DNA of 64,000 bases from Symbiodinium natans. Taxonomy: Eukaryota > Sar > Dinophyceae > Suessiales > Symbiodiniaceae. The stretch lies in assembly GCA_905221605.1 (NCBI GenBank), contig CAJNDS010002748.1, positions 231,670 through 295,669 of the forward strand, read 5' to 3'. Under the pieces are notes generated by a model. It was not told the DNA's origin. It saw nothing but the letters and a program-made list of their open reading frames with translations, and did no database searches. The position numbers were made by a program, and so were the translations under genes. The first letter of the stretch is position 1, and every line of letters begins with the position of its first letter. Below are positions 1 to 11,413 of the stretch, piece after piece.

Positions 1-713
1 CCTACGGCCCTTACGGCAAGTGTACGGGCACATGGCCCGGGCCTGGTTAAGGACCTTACCCCCTGTGGCCGCTTATTACACTTTTTACGGTGCTTTAAGA
101 TGGTATCATCAGTGGTAGAACCCGAGAGAAAACTATCTCACAGAATGGGCACGTGCGCGTGAGCTCGTCGTTCCCCCTACAGATACACTCATGGGTGTTA
201 CGAAATTCGCGGGCGTGATGTGGCTGTTTACGCTTTCCGGAAGCAAACTGCCAAGCGAATTGTTTCCCACAGTTGTGCCTGCACAGGCCTGCGCGAGATG
301 AATGGGGGAGGTGCACCGGGGACTTTACAGAAAGCCTCGTGCCCGGCCAATTGTCGTGCATGGGAAGGACCCGTGTACACCCTGCCACAACGCCAACAAT
401 GATCCGACAAAATCGCAGGGACCTCCTCAGGGGTGTCACATGGAGCCACCCAACGTGCAGACATGATCAGACATGGAGGTGCGAAGACCTCTAGCCCCTT
501 GATCTGCCAATTGGTCGGCAAATTCATTGCCTTTGACACCAGTGTGGGCCTTGACGTGTATGAAGTCGACCACCCGCGTGACCCGGACTTTGGAGAGGAT
601 GTCCCTGATGTTATTAACCAGTACCTCATTTGCTTCTGGCTGAGACGAGCCAGTGATGGCCCGGTGCGCATACTGGGAATCTGCAGCAGGGGTAGCGCAG
701 AATGTGGGCTCAA
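1..713 (-). pseudogene. LINE-type retroelement fragment, RNase HI domain
   Basis: Read on the minus strand, about 711 down to 490 translates into the C-terminal part of a ribonuclease HI domain: the stretch FIHVKAHTGVKGNEFADQLA shows the conserved His loop and the GNExAD catalytic motif. This arrangement is typical of RNase H at the end of non-LTR retrotransposon ORF2. The frame stops near 444. Other minus-strand frames further left contain Cys/His pairs (CWRCG near 400, CPFCEIVF near 150) like the zinc knuckles that often follow RNase H in such elements, but they need frameshifts to join. The upstream reverse transcriptase is not seen next to it. It is best read as a decayed LINE tail; an independent RNase H gene is less likely because of the breaks. 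Confidence 0.6.
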
Positions 714-909
714 GCTCTCAACGCAGTGCAGAAGCGCTCAGTGCGCTGGATTTTCCAAGGACCGCGGAGATCCACGTAGCCGTTGCTCACTCAGTGAGAA
801 CTACGCAAAGGAGGGCCCTCCCTTAAGCATGACAGCGACAGATGTGCATGTTGTTACAAGCTGCTCGAAACTATACAAGTTGCACCAGCCCAAAAAGAAG
901 ATTGAGGGC

Positions 910-2905
910 TCAGCAGATTGTCGCCTTCCGGGAGGACCTCTTAAGGAAGTTGCCAATCCGGCCTACAGCAGAGCTACCAACCTTCTTGTTCTTCTTGGCT
1001 GCCGTGAATGTGGGGTCGAAGGCTATTGTCCACAGCCATGTCTGCAAGAACCGAATGAGACCGTTGCGGCACTCGGATCTCTTCTTCGTCAAAGCATCAG
1101 CCAAATCGTAGTCCGAAGCAACCATCTCAACTCACCATTGGATCGTTGAAGGTTTTCTCGAAGCTTGAACGCCTGCAATGCTGAGCGCATATTGCTCAAG
1201 CCCAGTAGTGGACTCTCGTTCACCTCCACGGCATCGTATCCACCACGTAAGTCTGTGCACAGGACGCCCTTCAGCAAGCTGACCTGCTTCTCGGTGGCTT
1301 CGACAAGATCATCTCGCGAGTGATGATGTTGTCCGGCACCATGAAGCTCAGTCCACAACAGTCTCACCCTGAAGTTCTGGTCCTCAGCCTCCAGGATGGC
1401 TTCGGCTTGTACCTCTGCGTCGTTGGAGCCAATGGCCTTTCTCCTCAACTTCCACGTCCTCCACGAGAGGAGAGCCATGCGACAGACCTGGCCATCGCGA
1501 CACTCAGGTCCTGCCACCATCGTCAGCAAGCCACCTGTCGAGTCTCCTTTGGGCCGATTGTTGTGAGCCTGATCTCCCATCGAAATGAACACCAGCTCGG
1601 ACCAATGTCTTGCGGATGACAGCTGAAAGAACTGGAGCTGGAAGGACTGGCGGCGCACCTCACAGATCTGCACTTCTCGTGCAGTCTGTGTCCGTCCCTC
1701 TGTGACCAACTCAGTCATGCAGTCTGTGTCCGTCCCTCTGTGACCAACTCAGTCAGCGGCAAATTGCACCCCGCTGCTAACTGCGGCTGCGACTGAACCG
1801 CCAGCCATTGAAGCGCACCAAGGGCTCCTCTGCACGCTGCCACCTCGGCCTTTGTAAGAACATCATCTCCATGAAGTCTTTCAGGGCCCATGTCCACATC
1901 CTGGAGTCCATCGATGTAGTAGGACTGATCCACGATGATTTTGAAGCGGCCTTCCACATCAGGAACGGTTGCAATGTCCCTTCCAGCATGCCTGTAGTTG
2001 CCGCTCTTCACCATGCCCCACTTGTAGGCACCATCCACTGCCTTTTTCACTTCCAACCACTCTGCCGATGTGATATGTCTCCCAAGCGGTGGAAGTCGTC
2101 CACGTGTCCACCCATCGCGCCGATGACACGGAAGAAATGAAATTTGGCATCCTTTTCTCATACTTGGAACGGCACATCCATAGGCACCTCTCACCAAGTA
2201 CCGCTTCGGCGCCAAGGGAGGTCCACTTGTTGTGCAAGGCTGGCCATACTCCACGGGGAGCCGTCGTCGAGCCGTAGATATTGCGAAGGATCTTCATAAT
2301 CCCTTCATCACCAACACCAAGTGCCTCGCGAAGCTCAGCGACGCCACTCGTAAAGAGGTTCTCATCGGCAGCTGTAGCCTCCGTCTGCAAGAACGCTGTA
2401 AACCCTCCAAGGCCCACTGGTGCTGGGCACTGAGAAGATACAAAAGGTTCCTTCCCAGGACTGACTGGACCGGGCTCGAGGTCTTGAAGCTCGGGTCCAG
2501 GAGGTTCGGATGCTGAAAGCCCAAAAGAACGATGCGTGCCTTTGCTTTCTTGGTTCCAGATGTGTTGTGCAACGTTCGCAGATTCTCTCGGGCATCTTTG
2601 ATTGCATCACTTTGTTCTTCAGGAGGAACCAACTTCCACGTCAAGACCCATCTTGCCTTCACAATCCTTTGACTGTCGTAGACCTTACGGATTTCCTCGC
2701 TATCGCTGCATCGCCTCACTGCGGCGTTGCGGATGAAGGATTCTACCTCCTTGGCCTTGGCACGAACGAACAATTCACGTTCAGCAGCCGTGAGCCTCGT
2801 CATGCTCACTTCGGAATTCTGCATCTTTTTCACAAGGTACAGAACCGGGTTCCGCAGCAGCATCTTCTTTTGCCGATTGGACTGAGGCGGAGGAACATCG
2901 AACAT
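910..2905 (-). pseudogene. Ty1/copia-like reverse transcriptase and RNase H, frameshifted
   Basis: Four overlapping minus-strand frames together make one copia-type RT/RNase H region. The frame 2905-2294 carries KARWVLTWK, KAKARIVLLGFQHPN and TSSPVQS, the fingers and early palm of copia RT. Frames 2417-1959 and 2254-1715 continue it (IYGSTTAPRG, then an SLGAEAVLGE-like stretch), and 1718-1089 holds an RNase H end (CTDLRGGYDAVEVNES) that runs on to SDYDLADALTKK near 1100, the usual C-terminal signature of these polyproteins. At least three frameshifts and a 38-bp tandem duplication break it, so it is not functional. It shares strand and order with the integrase fragment at 3249-4907, so both probably come from one inserted element. 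Confidence 0.75.
1681..1755. repeat. 38-bp exact tandem duplication inside the decayed RT
   Basis: A 38-bp unit beginning at 1681 is repeated from 1719 with no visible mismatch, so two frames of the decayed copia gene begin with the same residues (MTELVTEGRTQTA). It looks like a recent slippage or unequal exchange event, younger than the frameshifts around it. Confidence 0.9.
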
Positions 2906-3248
2906 CGAACTCGACCTTCATGAAGTCCAGCGTCTCGCCCATTGCAGTGTAGAGGTCATACTCCATGGCTTCCTTTTCGGCATCGACGTACAGCTGTTCC
3001 ACCCAGTTGAGCTCGGTGGTCTTTGTCTTCTTTATTGAATCTTGCCGAGCTCTTCCATTCGGGTTGATCGTACTCGTTGACTTCAGGTCCGGCACGTATG
3101 ATTGTAGTCGATGACGTAGGTTGTCCAGTGTCTTGAGAGATTGGTTGTGGTGTTAAAGATGTGGGCGAAGGCGTAGTACTTGAAGAGGAAGCAGATTGTG
3201 GTGGTAATGAAGGTGTAGGTGTTGGTGGAAGTTGCTCGTCGTAGTCGT

Positions 3249-4907
3249 TCACGGTTTCTGTTTGTAGACGATCACGAACTGGTCTTTCTGCATGCTCACC
3301 AGGACGAAACGTTGTTTTGGTTCGCAATCGAAAGCTTGGGGCAATCGTCGTCTCGTCCGGTCGAGGTGGTACTTGAGGAAGTTCAAACTCATCATCCTGA
3401 GGTTCCGGTCGGTAATGTCCACGTACTCTCTCTTGGGCAAGATGTCCGCCAGGGTCTTCCACATACTCGGTTTCTCCACACCACTGGTCTCATAGACAAA
3501 CCGCTCGGTTTCCGAAACTGGGCGAACGCTGTGGGCAGAGCAGCGTAATAGATGAGAGCCCACTAGGACCCACAGAATGTGACGTCGACCGTCGCCTTCC
3601 ACCTGGTGTGGTAAAATTTCTGAAAAGATGACACGACCAGGACCGATCCAGTGTGGTCTGCCGGACTTCTTGAAGCCGCCACGATTGCCACGACGTAGCT
3701 CCATTGGCCAAACCTTTCGCCACACTTTCACCAGGTCCATAGGTGAATACTCACGAAGGGGTTGTCGAACCACAGTGTTGGAGAGCTTGGATAGCGCTCT
3801 CTTGGCACGTGTTGAGCGAGCCACTTCCTCAGCTTGTTGTCTTGCGGTCACCAATCTGCCAAAGTCGTAGCCGTGACCTTCAGGTAACACCGCAAATGTA
3901 CGAACGTCCTCATCGTCCAGGTGATAGCTTTGACCGAAGGCCCACTGGAATGAAGTAAAGCCAGCCACATACTCAGTGCTGTTAAGGGCTGCCACAGTGA
4001 GATAAAGAGTCACCTCAGGGTCTTGATCGAGGTTCTCCATCTGAATCGCAGTGGCTGTATGCTTGACGTCTTGCGTGGCTGCTTCAATCACTCCGTTGGC
4101 CCAAGGTTCCTTTTCGGCAGTGAAGTGTAAGATCACGTTGATCGTCGACGCAAAGTCATGGGCCTTCTCGGAGATGAAGCTTTTGGCCGAATCCATCAGC
4201 AAGAACTTGGGCTTGGGGTACGTGCCAAGCCACCTTTCCGCCAGTCCTTTGATCAGATGCTCTGCGTTCTCCGCCTTCATCTCCAGGAAGTCGTAGCCGA
4301 ACAAGGGCTGGATCACACGCAGTTTTGTAGCCACATCCATGAACAAGAGGAACTTGTACTTGCGTTTGCGACCGGGCACCAACCATTCGCCAGAGTCGAC
4401 CACCACAGCTTCCCAGGCGCGATAGAGCGCGTGTGTAGCCGCCCAGGGCACTTGGCCTGCAGAATAACCGCCTTTCTTCAAACTGTCACATGTGGGACAG
4501 CGGTAGTCCAGCGTGGCCTTCACTTTCCATGGTAGATGTCCAGCATCTTTGACAATGCGTGCCAGGTTTCTGCTTGAAGGATGTCCTGCAGCCTTGTGAA
4601 CCTTGACCACCTGCGTTCTTCTATGCTCGGTGTCTGTTCCGATGCCTCGTGCTCTACTGCCATGACGGAGTTCTCCTGGATCATCATCTTCACGCTGTTG
4701 CGGATATCGGTGGGGAACCCAAGCTGGCGTAGGCGAAAATCTGCTGTGTCGAGCTGAGGCGTCGTCCGAGGAGTGGAAGGGCTTCGAGACAGGGTCAAAC
4801 GTTAGACATCGATGTCTTGTTGGATGAACCTTTCCAGATCGAAGGCGTCGACGCACTGCTTGTCTTGTTCGATCCACAGGCCACCCTCTTCGCACGGTCC
4901 AACACAA
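3249..4907 (-). pseudogene. Copia-like integrase (GAG-pre-integrase plus rve core)
   Basis: This 552-codon minus-strand frame is the integrase segment of a retrotransposon polyprotein. An N-terminal HHCC zinc region is visible (HKAAGHPS followed by CPTC), then an rve-type DDE core: VVVDSGEW (first Asp), LLMDSAKSF (second Asp) and KEPWANGVIEAAT (Glu). The C-terminal part (HWIGPGRVIF ... LLRCSAHSVRPV) has the basic, SH3-like look of such integrases. The first codon lies in a different frame from sequence further upstream, and the downstream RT is frameshifted, so it is a remnant. DDE chemistry would have joined cDNA to host DNA. Confidence 0.8.
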
Positions 4908-5179
4908 ACCAGGTGATTCTCAGAGCCCTTCACATTGTGTTGGTCTCGATGCACTGCTGTGGGACCAGTGAAGTTCACGAAGATGCTCGTCCAGCTGCGG
5001 TCAGGCAGGTGGTGACGCAGAAATTCGTTGAGATACTTTGTCACATCTGCGTAGCGCCCCATGGCCCGAGTCAGACCGCCAAAGCCACCATGTGCATATT
5101 TAATGGCTGCCGCCAGTGCCGCCGACCCCTGGAAAGAAGGACGTGCAGGATGTCGCCAGGTCGCCTCATCGCGTCCCAC
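4802..5179 (-). pseudogene. 2OG-Fe(II) oxygenase-like segment next to the copia integrase
   Basis: This 125-codon minus-strand frame ends near the start of the integrase frame. It contains FVNFTGPTAVHRDQHN followed about 20 residues later by EEGGLWIE. The HxD (H77, D79) plus GGxLW spacing resembles the iron-binding strand and following loop of 2-oxoglutarate/Fe(II) dioxygenases. The distal His and Arg expected further on are not seen in this frame, and the next downstream frame is shifted. No in-frame Met-led start can be fixed, so it was probably an upstream part of the same polyprotein. The assignment is by motif only. Confidence 0.4.
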
Positions 5180-5182
5180 AAG

Positions 5183-5754
5183 TCATTGCGCAGGTGGAGC
5201 TGAAATCAGCACCCCATATCGCAAATCTGCGACTACACTAGGCATGCCCTGGGCTCCAGCTCGGGCTTCTAGCACTGGTCGACTCGATCGTGCATTCACA
5301 GCATTGTGTAGGATGCCCGTGGGCCTTGGCTCGGGCTTGCTTGCACAGGTCGAGAGCGATCGTGCATTTATTCTTGTATGGAAAGGCTTATTTCTAGAAA
5401 GGCCAGCATTGAGGACGAGGCCACGCAATGCACCTTGGGCAAACACGGCATGGCAAATGTCGTCCGCCTCAGGTTTCCCAGATTCTGCCATTGGGATCAT
5501 ATGTCTGCGCAGCATTTGCCGGCCTGCTCTCTTTGCAGACTGGCAACAATCTTGTGCAACAGCCTGCAGTTCGAGGATAGGTGCAACTACGACCAGCTAT
5601 TGTGAGTAATAGTTCAGTCGCTCAGATTTGGATGTAAGAGTCCCTGTCGGCAGCACCTGCAAGTTTACGTCAGCCCTTTGGTCAACCCGCGGTGCCGGAG
5701 CAGCCGCTCGAGGCCGGCCCGGGGTTGGAAGTTTGGGGTACGGAGGGGTTAATT
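5183..5754. other. No gene recognised; diverged ~60-bp direct repeat
   Basis: No coding frame here has a recognisable motif. Two diverged copies of a ~60-bp unit lie at about 5241-5298 and 5311-5370, each ending in a CGATCGTGCATT-like core. The rest is GC-rich, unique-looking sequence downstream of the retroelement remains. Confidence 0.6.
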
Positions 5755-5890
5755 AAGGCTCCGGGGGGTCAGGGGTTTAGGGTTGAGCTGTTGAGGGGTG
5801 TATCGAACACCCAAGATGCCCCAACGTTTAAACCCTAGCACCCAAACTCCAAACCCTGATCACAACCCAGGTTTAGGGATTGGGGTTTAA
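5755..5890. repeat. Degenerate telomere-type tract in both orientations
   Basis: GGGTTTAGGGTT and AAACCCTAG-type words occur on the same strand within 140 bp, with much substitution. This is an old, scrambled interstitial telomere-type tract, not a working telomere. Confidence 0.7.
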
Positions 5891-6029
5891 GGCCATGGGC
5901 AGCCATCGCGCGCCGGTCCGAGGGTGACTCGCTGTGGGGGCTGACAGTGGGGAGTCCGGGTCAGCCTCGGCCTGGCCCGAAACCTAGTTGCCCTGGGTGA
6001 TGCTTTTGTTTCGCACGACGTCTGTGTTT

Positions 6030-6367
6030 GCCGGACTTGGGGTCGGCGAAGTCCTCGGACTTCTGCCTGGCCCCGAGGCTGGCAAGCCCTGTGAGAGTTT
6101 TGCAGGACTTGGGGTCGGCGAAGTCCTCGGACTTCTGCCTGGCCCTGAGGCTGGCAAGGCATGGGGTTTTGCCGGACTTGGGGTCGGCGAAGTCTTCGTA
6201 CTTCTGCCTGGCCCCGAGGCTGGCAAGCCTTTGTGTTCATCCGGACTTGGGGTCGGCGAAGTCTTCGGACTTCTGCCTGGCCCCGAGGCTGGCAGACTTC
6301 GCATGTGCTTTGCGGGACTTGTGGTCGGCGGGGTCTCCGGACCTCTGTCTGGCCCCCAGGCCGGCAA
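6030..6367. repeat. Minisatellite, five units of 69-72 bp
   Basis: Five copies begin near 6030, 6102, 6171, 6240 and 6312 and share the core GGACTTGGGGTCGGCGAAGT followed by a CTTCTGCCTGGCCCC stretch. Unit lengths are multiples of three, so long open frames exist on both strands (for example ARQKSEDFADPKSG on the minus strand). Because the frames are open on both strands and no flanking coding sequence is recognisable, I annotate it as a repeat and not a protein. Confidence 0.85.
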
Positions 6368-6468
6368 AGTTTGTCTTTGCTTCTTGTTTGGCATGCCACG
6401 ACACGCACGCAGCCTGGAGGCAGGGAGCTAGGCACGGAGCTGCCGGCGACAAGGCACCTGAAGTTGCA

Positions 6469-6668
6469 CCCATAACCCTAAACCCCAAACCCTCTCTAAA
6501 CCCTAAGGCCCAAACCCTAAACCCCACTCTAAACCCTAAACCCTAAACCTTAAACCCTAAAGCCTAAAGCCCAAATCCTGAATCCTAGACCCTAAACCCT
6601 AAATTCCTAAACCATAAACCCCAGACTCTGTACCCTAAACTCCAAACCCGAAACCGTAAAACCCCAAA
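6469..6668. repeat. Degenerate CCCTAAA tract
   Basis: About 200 bp of imperfect CCCTAAA/CCCCAAA words, on the C-rich strand, with many point changes and small indels. Together with the G-rich tract at 6875-6952 it brackets a ~200-bp GC-rich stretch with the two tracts pointing in opposite directions. Confidence 0.85.
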
Positions 6669-6874
6669 CACTCCCCCGCACTTGCGGCGTGCCCTCCCCT
6701 CCGAACACGCGCGGGAGCACAGCTTAACAGCTTGTCAGCAAACCCTAGCAACATACCGACAAGCCCGCCCATCCTTCTAAGGGGGGGTCGAGCTCGGAGA
6801 CTCCGCGCGCTCGGCGTACGGCCCACCCCTACTCCATATAACTAACCCCTCCAAACCTTTAAGATCCTTGAAGG

Positions 6875-6952
6875 GTTTAGGGCTTAGGGTTTAGGGTTTA
6901 GGGTCTGGGGTTGAAGTCTGAGTGCTTAGGGTTTAGGGTTTAGGGTTGAGTG
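6875..6952. repeat. TTTAGGG-type tract
   Basis: Short run of GGGTTTAGGG words with a few variants, on the G-rich strand. It is inverted relative to the C-rich tract at 6469-6668. Confidence 0.8.
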
Positions 6953-8084
6953 TTCAGGCGTCTTGGGGCTTCGTTTCGGGCTGCACGGTAAAGCCTAAAC
7001 CCCAAGGGTGGAGTATTCAGAGGAACGATGTCCCAGTGGACGGAAGGGGGTGAGTGTATGGGTGTTGCTCGCCTCTCATCCTGCCACCAGGCGACATCCG
7101 GCGCACGCAGCGTCGCGCATCTATCGAGGAGTTTTGGGTTCACGGTTGTCTGGCTGGTCTTTCATGCGCCCACATGCCCGATTTGTTCGACATGGTGACT
7201 GTGTGCCGACATCGCAGCCGCTCAAAGCAGCAGGACACGCAGGTTGAATGTGTATTGGAGGGCAAGCCTGGTGTCAGCAGCCGCTGTAATTCCAACTCCA
7301 AGAATGTATATTCTAGCTGTTGATGTTTCAAAGCTCGTAGCTGGAACTACGAGGGTGACCCCAACGTTTACCCGCCCTAGACTTTGAACTTGCTTGACCT
7401 CGCAAGCGAAGACACCTGAATCCTGCAACCTCAGCCCTAAAAAACCCCGCACTGCAGCTCGAATAACAGTGAGCGTTTTTCGGTCGGCGCGCCGTGGAGC
7501 CGTGCCAGTCGCCGGTGCTTGGGGTATCTTGGCATGGATTTCCATTCCTATGACCAACACGTCTGCTGCAGTCTATGTAGGCCATTGCGACTTTTGCTGA
7601 TTCAGGCTGGGTACGACACCCCGGAGCAGCCGGGCAAGATGGAGCCTCCTATGGAGAGGGATGAGGCACTCTGTCGGCGTTCGTTCCACAACAGTGACAG
7701 ATTCACCGCACTGTGATTCCAACCCTTCTTAGTTTTGAGCGCTGAGACCCCCAGCTCAGTGTCTACGCCGGCCACGGAGCCGCCTTCCATCGAGACCTGA
7801 CGGCAGATTCAGAGCGTCCGGAAGCCAGCATACATCAGTACAGCTGACCGCTCTCAAGTTTGATATTTCAGGCCCCGATCACAGCAGGACTAGCTTCCTC
7901 AGCGCCCATCGCTGTGGTACCTGAACCGGCGGAAACGGTACCAGTGCCGATCCAAGAATCTCGCCTGCAGGAGGACGCCCCCTGAGTATTCGCCTGAGTA
8001 TTCTTGGAGGGGTTCGAAATTCAAGTGCATCTGACAGAAGTCTCTGTGTTTGCAAGGCGCCCTTGCCGCAACGCCATCGCCCGC
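6953..8084. other. No gene recognised
   Basis: Open frames here are short, lie on both strands and show no recognisable domain. The sequence is GC-rich and mostly unique. It may contain introns or flanks of the host gene that begins near 8085. Confidence 0.5.
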
Positions 8085-10330
8085 AATCGCCGGTGGAGTC
8101 GGAGACCTGGGTTCCGACGGAGGTGGCGTCAGAGGAGGTGTCTCCTCCCATGGAGGCTGAATCGTGGACCTGCGTCTGATCTGGCACATCTCGGATATCA
8201 CTCAAGACCAGTTGAACTACTGTAATCGTGAAGGCGGATGAGTCGCCGCCCGTCCCGACGTCGCCGGCTGCGACGGAGGCGGTGGCGGTGCAGGAACGCG
8301 AGGCTCCGTGTCGTAAATTGTTATCGTGCTGAGTTTAGTGGGGTTCGTGCTCGTGCAAGCATTGACAATATCCGAGGAGATCCCCAATCCCACCGAGCGG
8401 GGAAAAAAACGGAAAAAACCCAACCAGAAGAAAAGGAAGAGAGAAAGGCGCAGGGCCAACGAGGCCAACGCGGAGACACCGCCCATCCCAGTGGCTTCCA
8501 ACATGCGGCCTCCGCCCGTCTCCGCGAGGCCGAGGCCGCAGTCGGCACCCAGCCACCCAATGGCGCTCAGTCGGCCACCCTTGGCGCCCCCCGCGCCTGT
8601 GCGCCCACCCGTGCCACCCCCCGTGCCAGCGGCACCGGTGCCGGCTGCTCCTCACGAAGTTGGTCCTGTGGCGGTTCAGGAGCGTCTCCTTGCCGCTTAG
8701 CTTAACAACGAATTTGTTGGGATGAGCAAGCCTTCTGGAGTGCGGCTCAGGCAGCCGTGGCCGAGTACGGGGCTCTGCGTGCTCGGCTGGATTTCTATAG
8801 GCACCAGTACCCAGTGCTTCAGTCGCAAAACAACCGGAAATGCATATGAACCAATCTCTCCGTGTGTTCCACGCTCAGGCGGTGGATGTCACCTACCGCG
8901 GCATGTTCTTTGACCCGGCGTACGACCAGGACGAGGATCCGGAGGCGGTGCTGCGTGACCTTTGTCCGCACAGCGACCAGTGAGTTGTCTGGACATTGAT
9001 TGACAGACTTCGTTCCACAGCCTTGACAAGGTTTAGGGTCTAGGGTTTAGGGTTCAGGGTTTCGTGTATTTGGGTTGAGGGTTTGTAGCGACTCCGAGCC
9101 AAGGCAACACTCCGCTGGCACGGGCTGGCCGAAGCGCAGGAGATGTTCTGGCTAGCCCGCTACCCTGACTCTCAGCAAGCGCAAACAAAAAAACAGGATC
9201 CCCACCACCGCTACAAGCACGAGTCAGCGCCAATGCAGTCTGCGCCCCATGCCAAGGACATGGTGCACAGGCAAAGGCGCGAGCAGGACCTGTACCGCAG
9301 GCGCCTAGGTCGGCCGCCACCAGCGCCGCCAGCGCCCGTGGCGTCTCTGCGGCACATATTCTGATACTTGTATCGGGGACGCAAGGCCGTGGGAGTTGGC
9401 CCGGCAGGCGCGGGCTCCAACTTCCTCGGTAAGGGCGCCTCCGACTTCGACGCCGACTCCGACCGTGACCCCTCTCGAGGAAACAGCGTGCCAAGCTCCA
9501 TCGCCTCCATCGCCGGCGTCAACTCCGACTGAGGCTGCAAGTGAAGCGCCGACGCCACACATGACTCCTCTACCACTTCCACCGCCCGCAGCGGTGCCTC
9601 GGTTGCCCCCAGCTGCCGTGACCAAGGCCGGCTTGGTGGACGGCCATTGTTTAACTTAAGCATCGCTCGGAGTGTGGCACTGTGGAGGTCCGGGTTGTTC
9701 AGGGAGTCAGGCCCAAAGCGCTCCGAAGGAAGAAGCTTGCCTGGCAATGGAGGTCGTCCCAGTCACCGCGGCAGCTCCACCGGCGCCGGCAGTTCCAGCG
9801 GCGGGGCCATCGGCAGCGTCGCCGCCGAAGGCGGCTGCAGCTCAGACCAGGTTCAGTTTGTTTCGGGTTGGTTGACGGTGCAGGCCTTACCCGGACTGTG
9901 GTGGTCTGGGTGGTTTGGATTTCGGCGCCAGGCCACCCGGACTGTGGTGGTCTGGCTGGTTTCAGGGATTTCGGCGCCAGGCTTTTGGAAGGAGTCTGCC
10001 TGGCATTTGGAGGCGTTTAGCCGCGTGGCGCCGCTGCCGCCGCGAAGGGCTTCCGTGTCCATCTCCCAAGAAATGCTGGATGCCAAAGCTGGCAAGCCGG
10101 CGCCGGCCCGTGTCCCCTCTGCAGCATCTTCCGTTCCCTGCGTCGAGTCTGCAAAGGCCGTGTCGGTTGGTGGTGCAATGCATAACTTTAGCAGAATAGC
10201 CGTCCCCTGGAGTGTGGAGGTCCGGGTTGTCTGAGTAAACTTGCGGCTCCTGCCAGGCTGCAGCAGCCATGGCCGATGCCAAAGCCGGTAAGTCAGCTCC
10301 GCCCGGTGTCCCGTCTGCAGCATCATCCGT
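8085..10330 (+). CDS. Probable multi-exon host gene, Pro/Ala-rich protein with basic motif
   Basis: Several plus-strand stretches read like coding exons though no single frame spans them. They include an acidic/Pro segment near 8090-8170 (EVASEEVSPPMEAES), a very basic run then Pro-rich tail at 8356-8697 (GKKRKKPNQKKRKRERRR, a likely nuclear localisation signal), and FDPAYDQDEDPEAVLRDLCP at about 8911-8970. A helical basic segment follows at about 9103-9330 (ATLRWHGLAEAQEMFWLARY), then Thr/Pro-rich stretches at 9434-9640 and 9770-9850. Near-copies of an AKAGK...PSAAS segment lie near 10080 and 10275. Gaps between these carry stops and telomere-like words, as expected of short introns. Exon borders are inferred and I do not recognise a family. 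It could be a decayed gene. Confidence 0.35.
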
Positions 10331-11413
10331 CATCTGTCAACTTACTTTGGCTGCGGGTTGCAACCTACTGGTACCCCTGCTGCCCAGGCAGCTCTCTCGA
10401 GATTCCTCGCCACCCCCAACTCAACCCGCGGAATCCTAGAACACCGCCTTCGTGCTCCCTGGCAGCAGTGTGGATCTAAGGGAGGCGAAGGCAGTGGTTA
10501 GAGAGAGTCTCGGTTGTGGACTATGACGTCCTCTAAGTGTTCAGGAAGTCGCGCTTGCGCTGGTCTGGAGCCGGCGCCGAAGGTGCTGGTGTCCTGGCCG
10601 CCTCCCAGTACAAATCCCGACTCCGAAGCTTCTAGTTGATAGCAAACACATCAGACTCCAATCCATGCTAAGGTTCTGCTTTCGTCCACTTCTGGGACAC
10701 TCCCAATGGGTACGCCTTGACTTTGACGCAGTTATCTAGCTGTCGACCATGGCAGGCTGCTGAAGGCAGATGCACGTTCGTTTGTTTCGCTCAGCATCAG
10801 TCAGGCCCTGAATTGAAATCCATGTCCGCTCCGGGCGTTTGGACTCACCGGCAACAGGCTGCGTGCAAACAGACTGGCTGCAAAAGATGCCGTTGAACAG
10901 TTTGCGTGCTTAGTCTCCTCTACTTACTTGGCATGGCCCCGTGCCTACAGGACCTTCGGCATCTTCATCTCGTGGTCAGGGCTCCGAGTCATGTTTTGCT
11001 GCTGCACTGTCGATGACCAGACTTGTTGGTGGTGCGAGTCCAGAACTTCCCCAAGGCCATGACACGACAAGTACAGTAAGACCCGGAATCTGAGCACTAA
11101 CCCGACAGGCAGCATGTGTGTGGCAAGTACTCGGGGTGGAACAGGTTCCCAGGATCACTGTCTGTGTTGCAATACCAGTTGCCCGGGCTGGGGCTGTCGC
11201 ACATCCAAGTTTCTGTTTTCTTTTTTATGCGTAAGAGCAGTGCCAGGTGCTTTGGCGTCTTCAGTATCCTGGACGGTCCTGCCCAGCCTGGCAGGCTGCG
11301 CCGCCTTGTTTTAGCTTCTGGGAGGGGAGTGCAACTCAGTGCTTCACGTTCTGACTGCCGATGCCAAGCGCGTTCTGCTCTGCCTTGCCGGCTCAGTGGA
11401 CTGCGCTGCAGCA
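10331..11413. other. No gene recognised
   Basis: No frame with a recognisable motif was found on either strand. The sequence has the same GC-rich character as the flanks and may be intronic or intergenic. Confidence 0.5.

Noticed and set aside
5984-6546. Repeat proteins of 104-182 aa on both strands of the 70-bp minisatellite
   Set aside because: Open frames occur in several frames at once because unit length is a multiple of three; there is no flanking coding signal.
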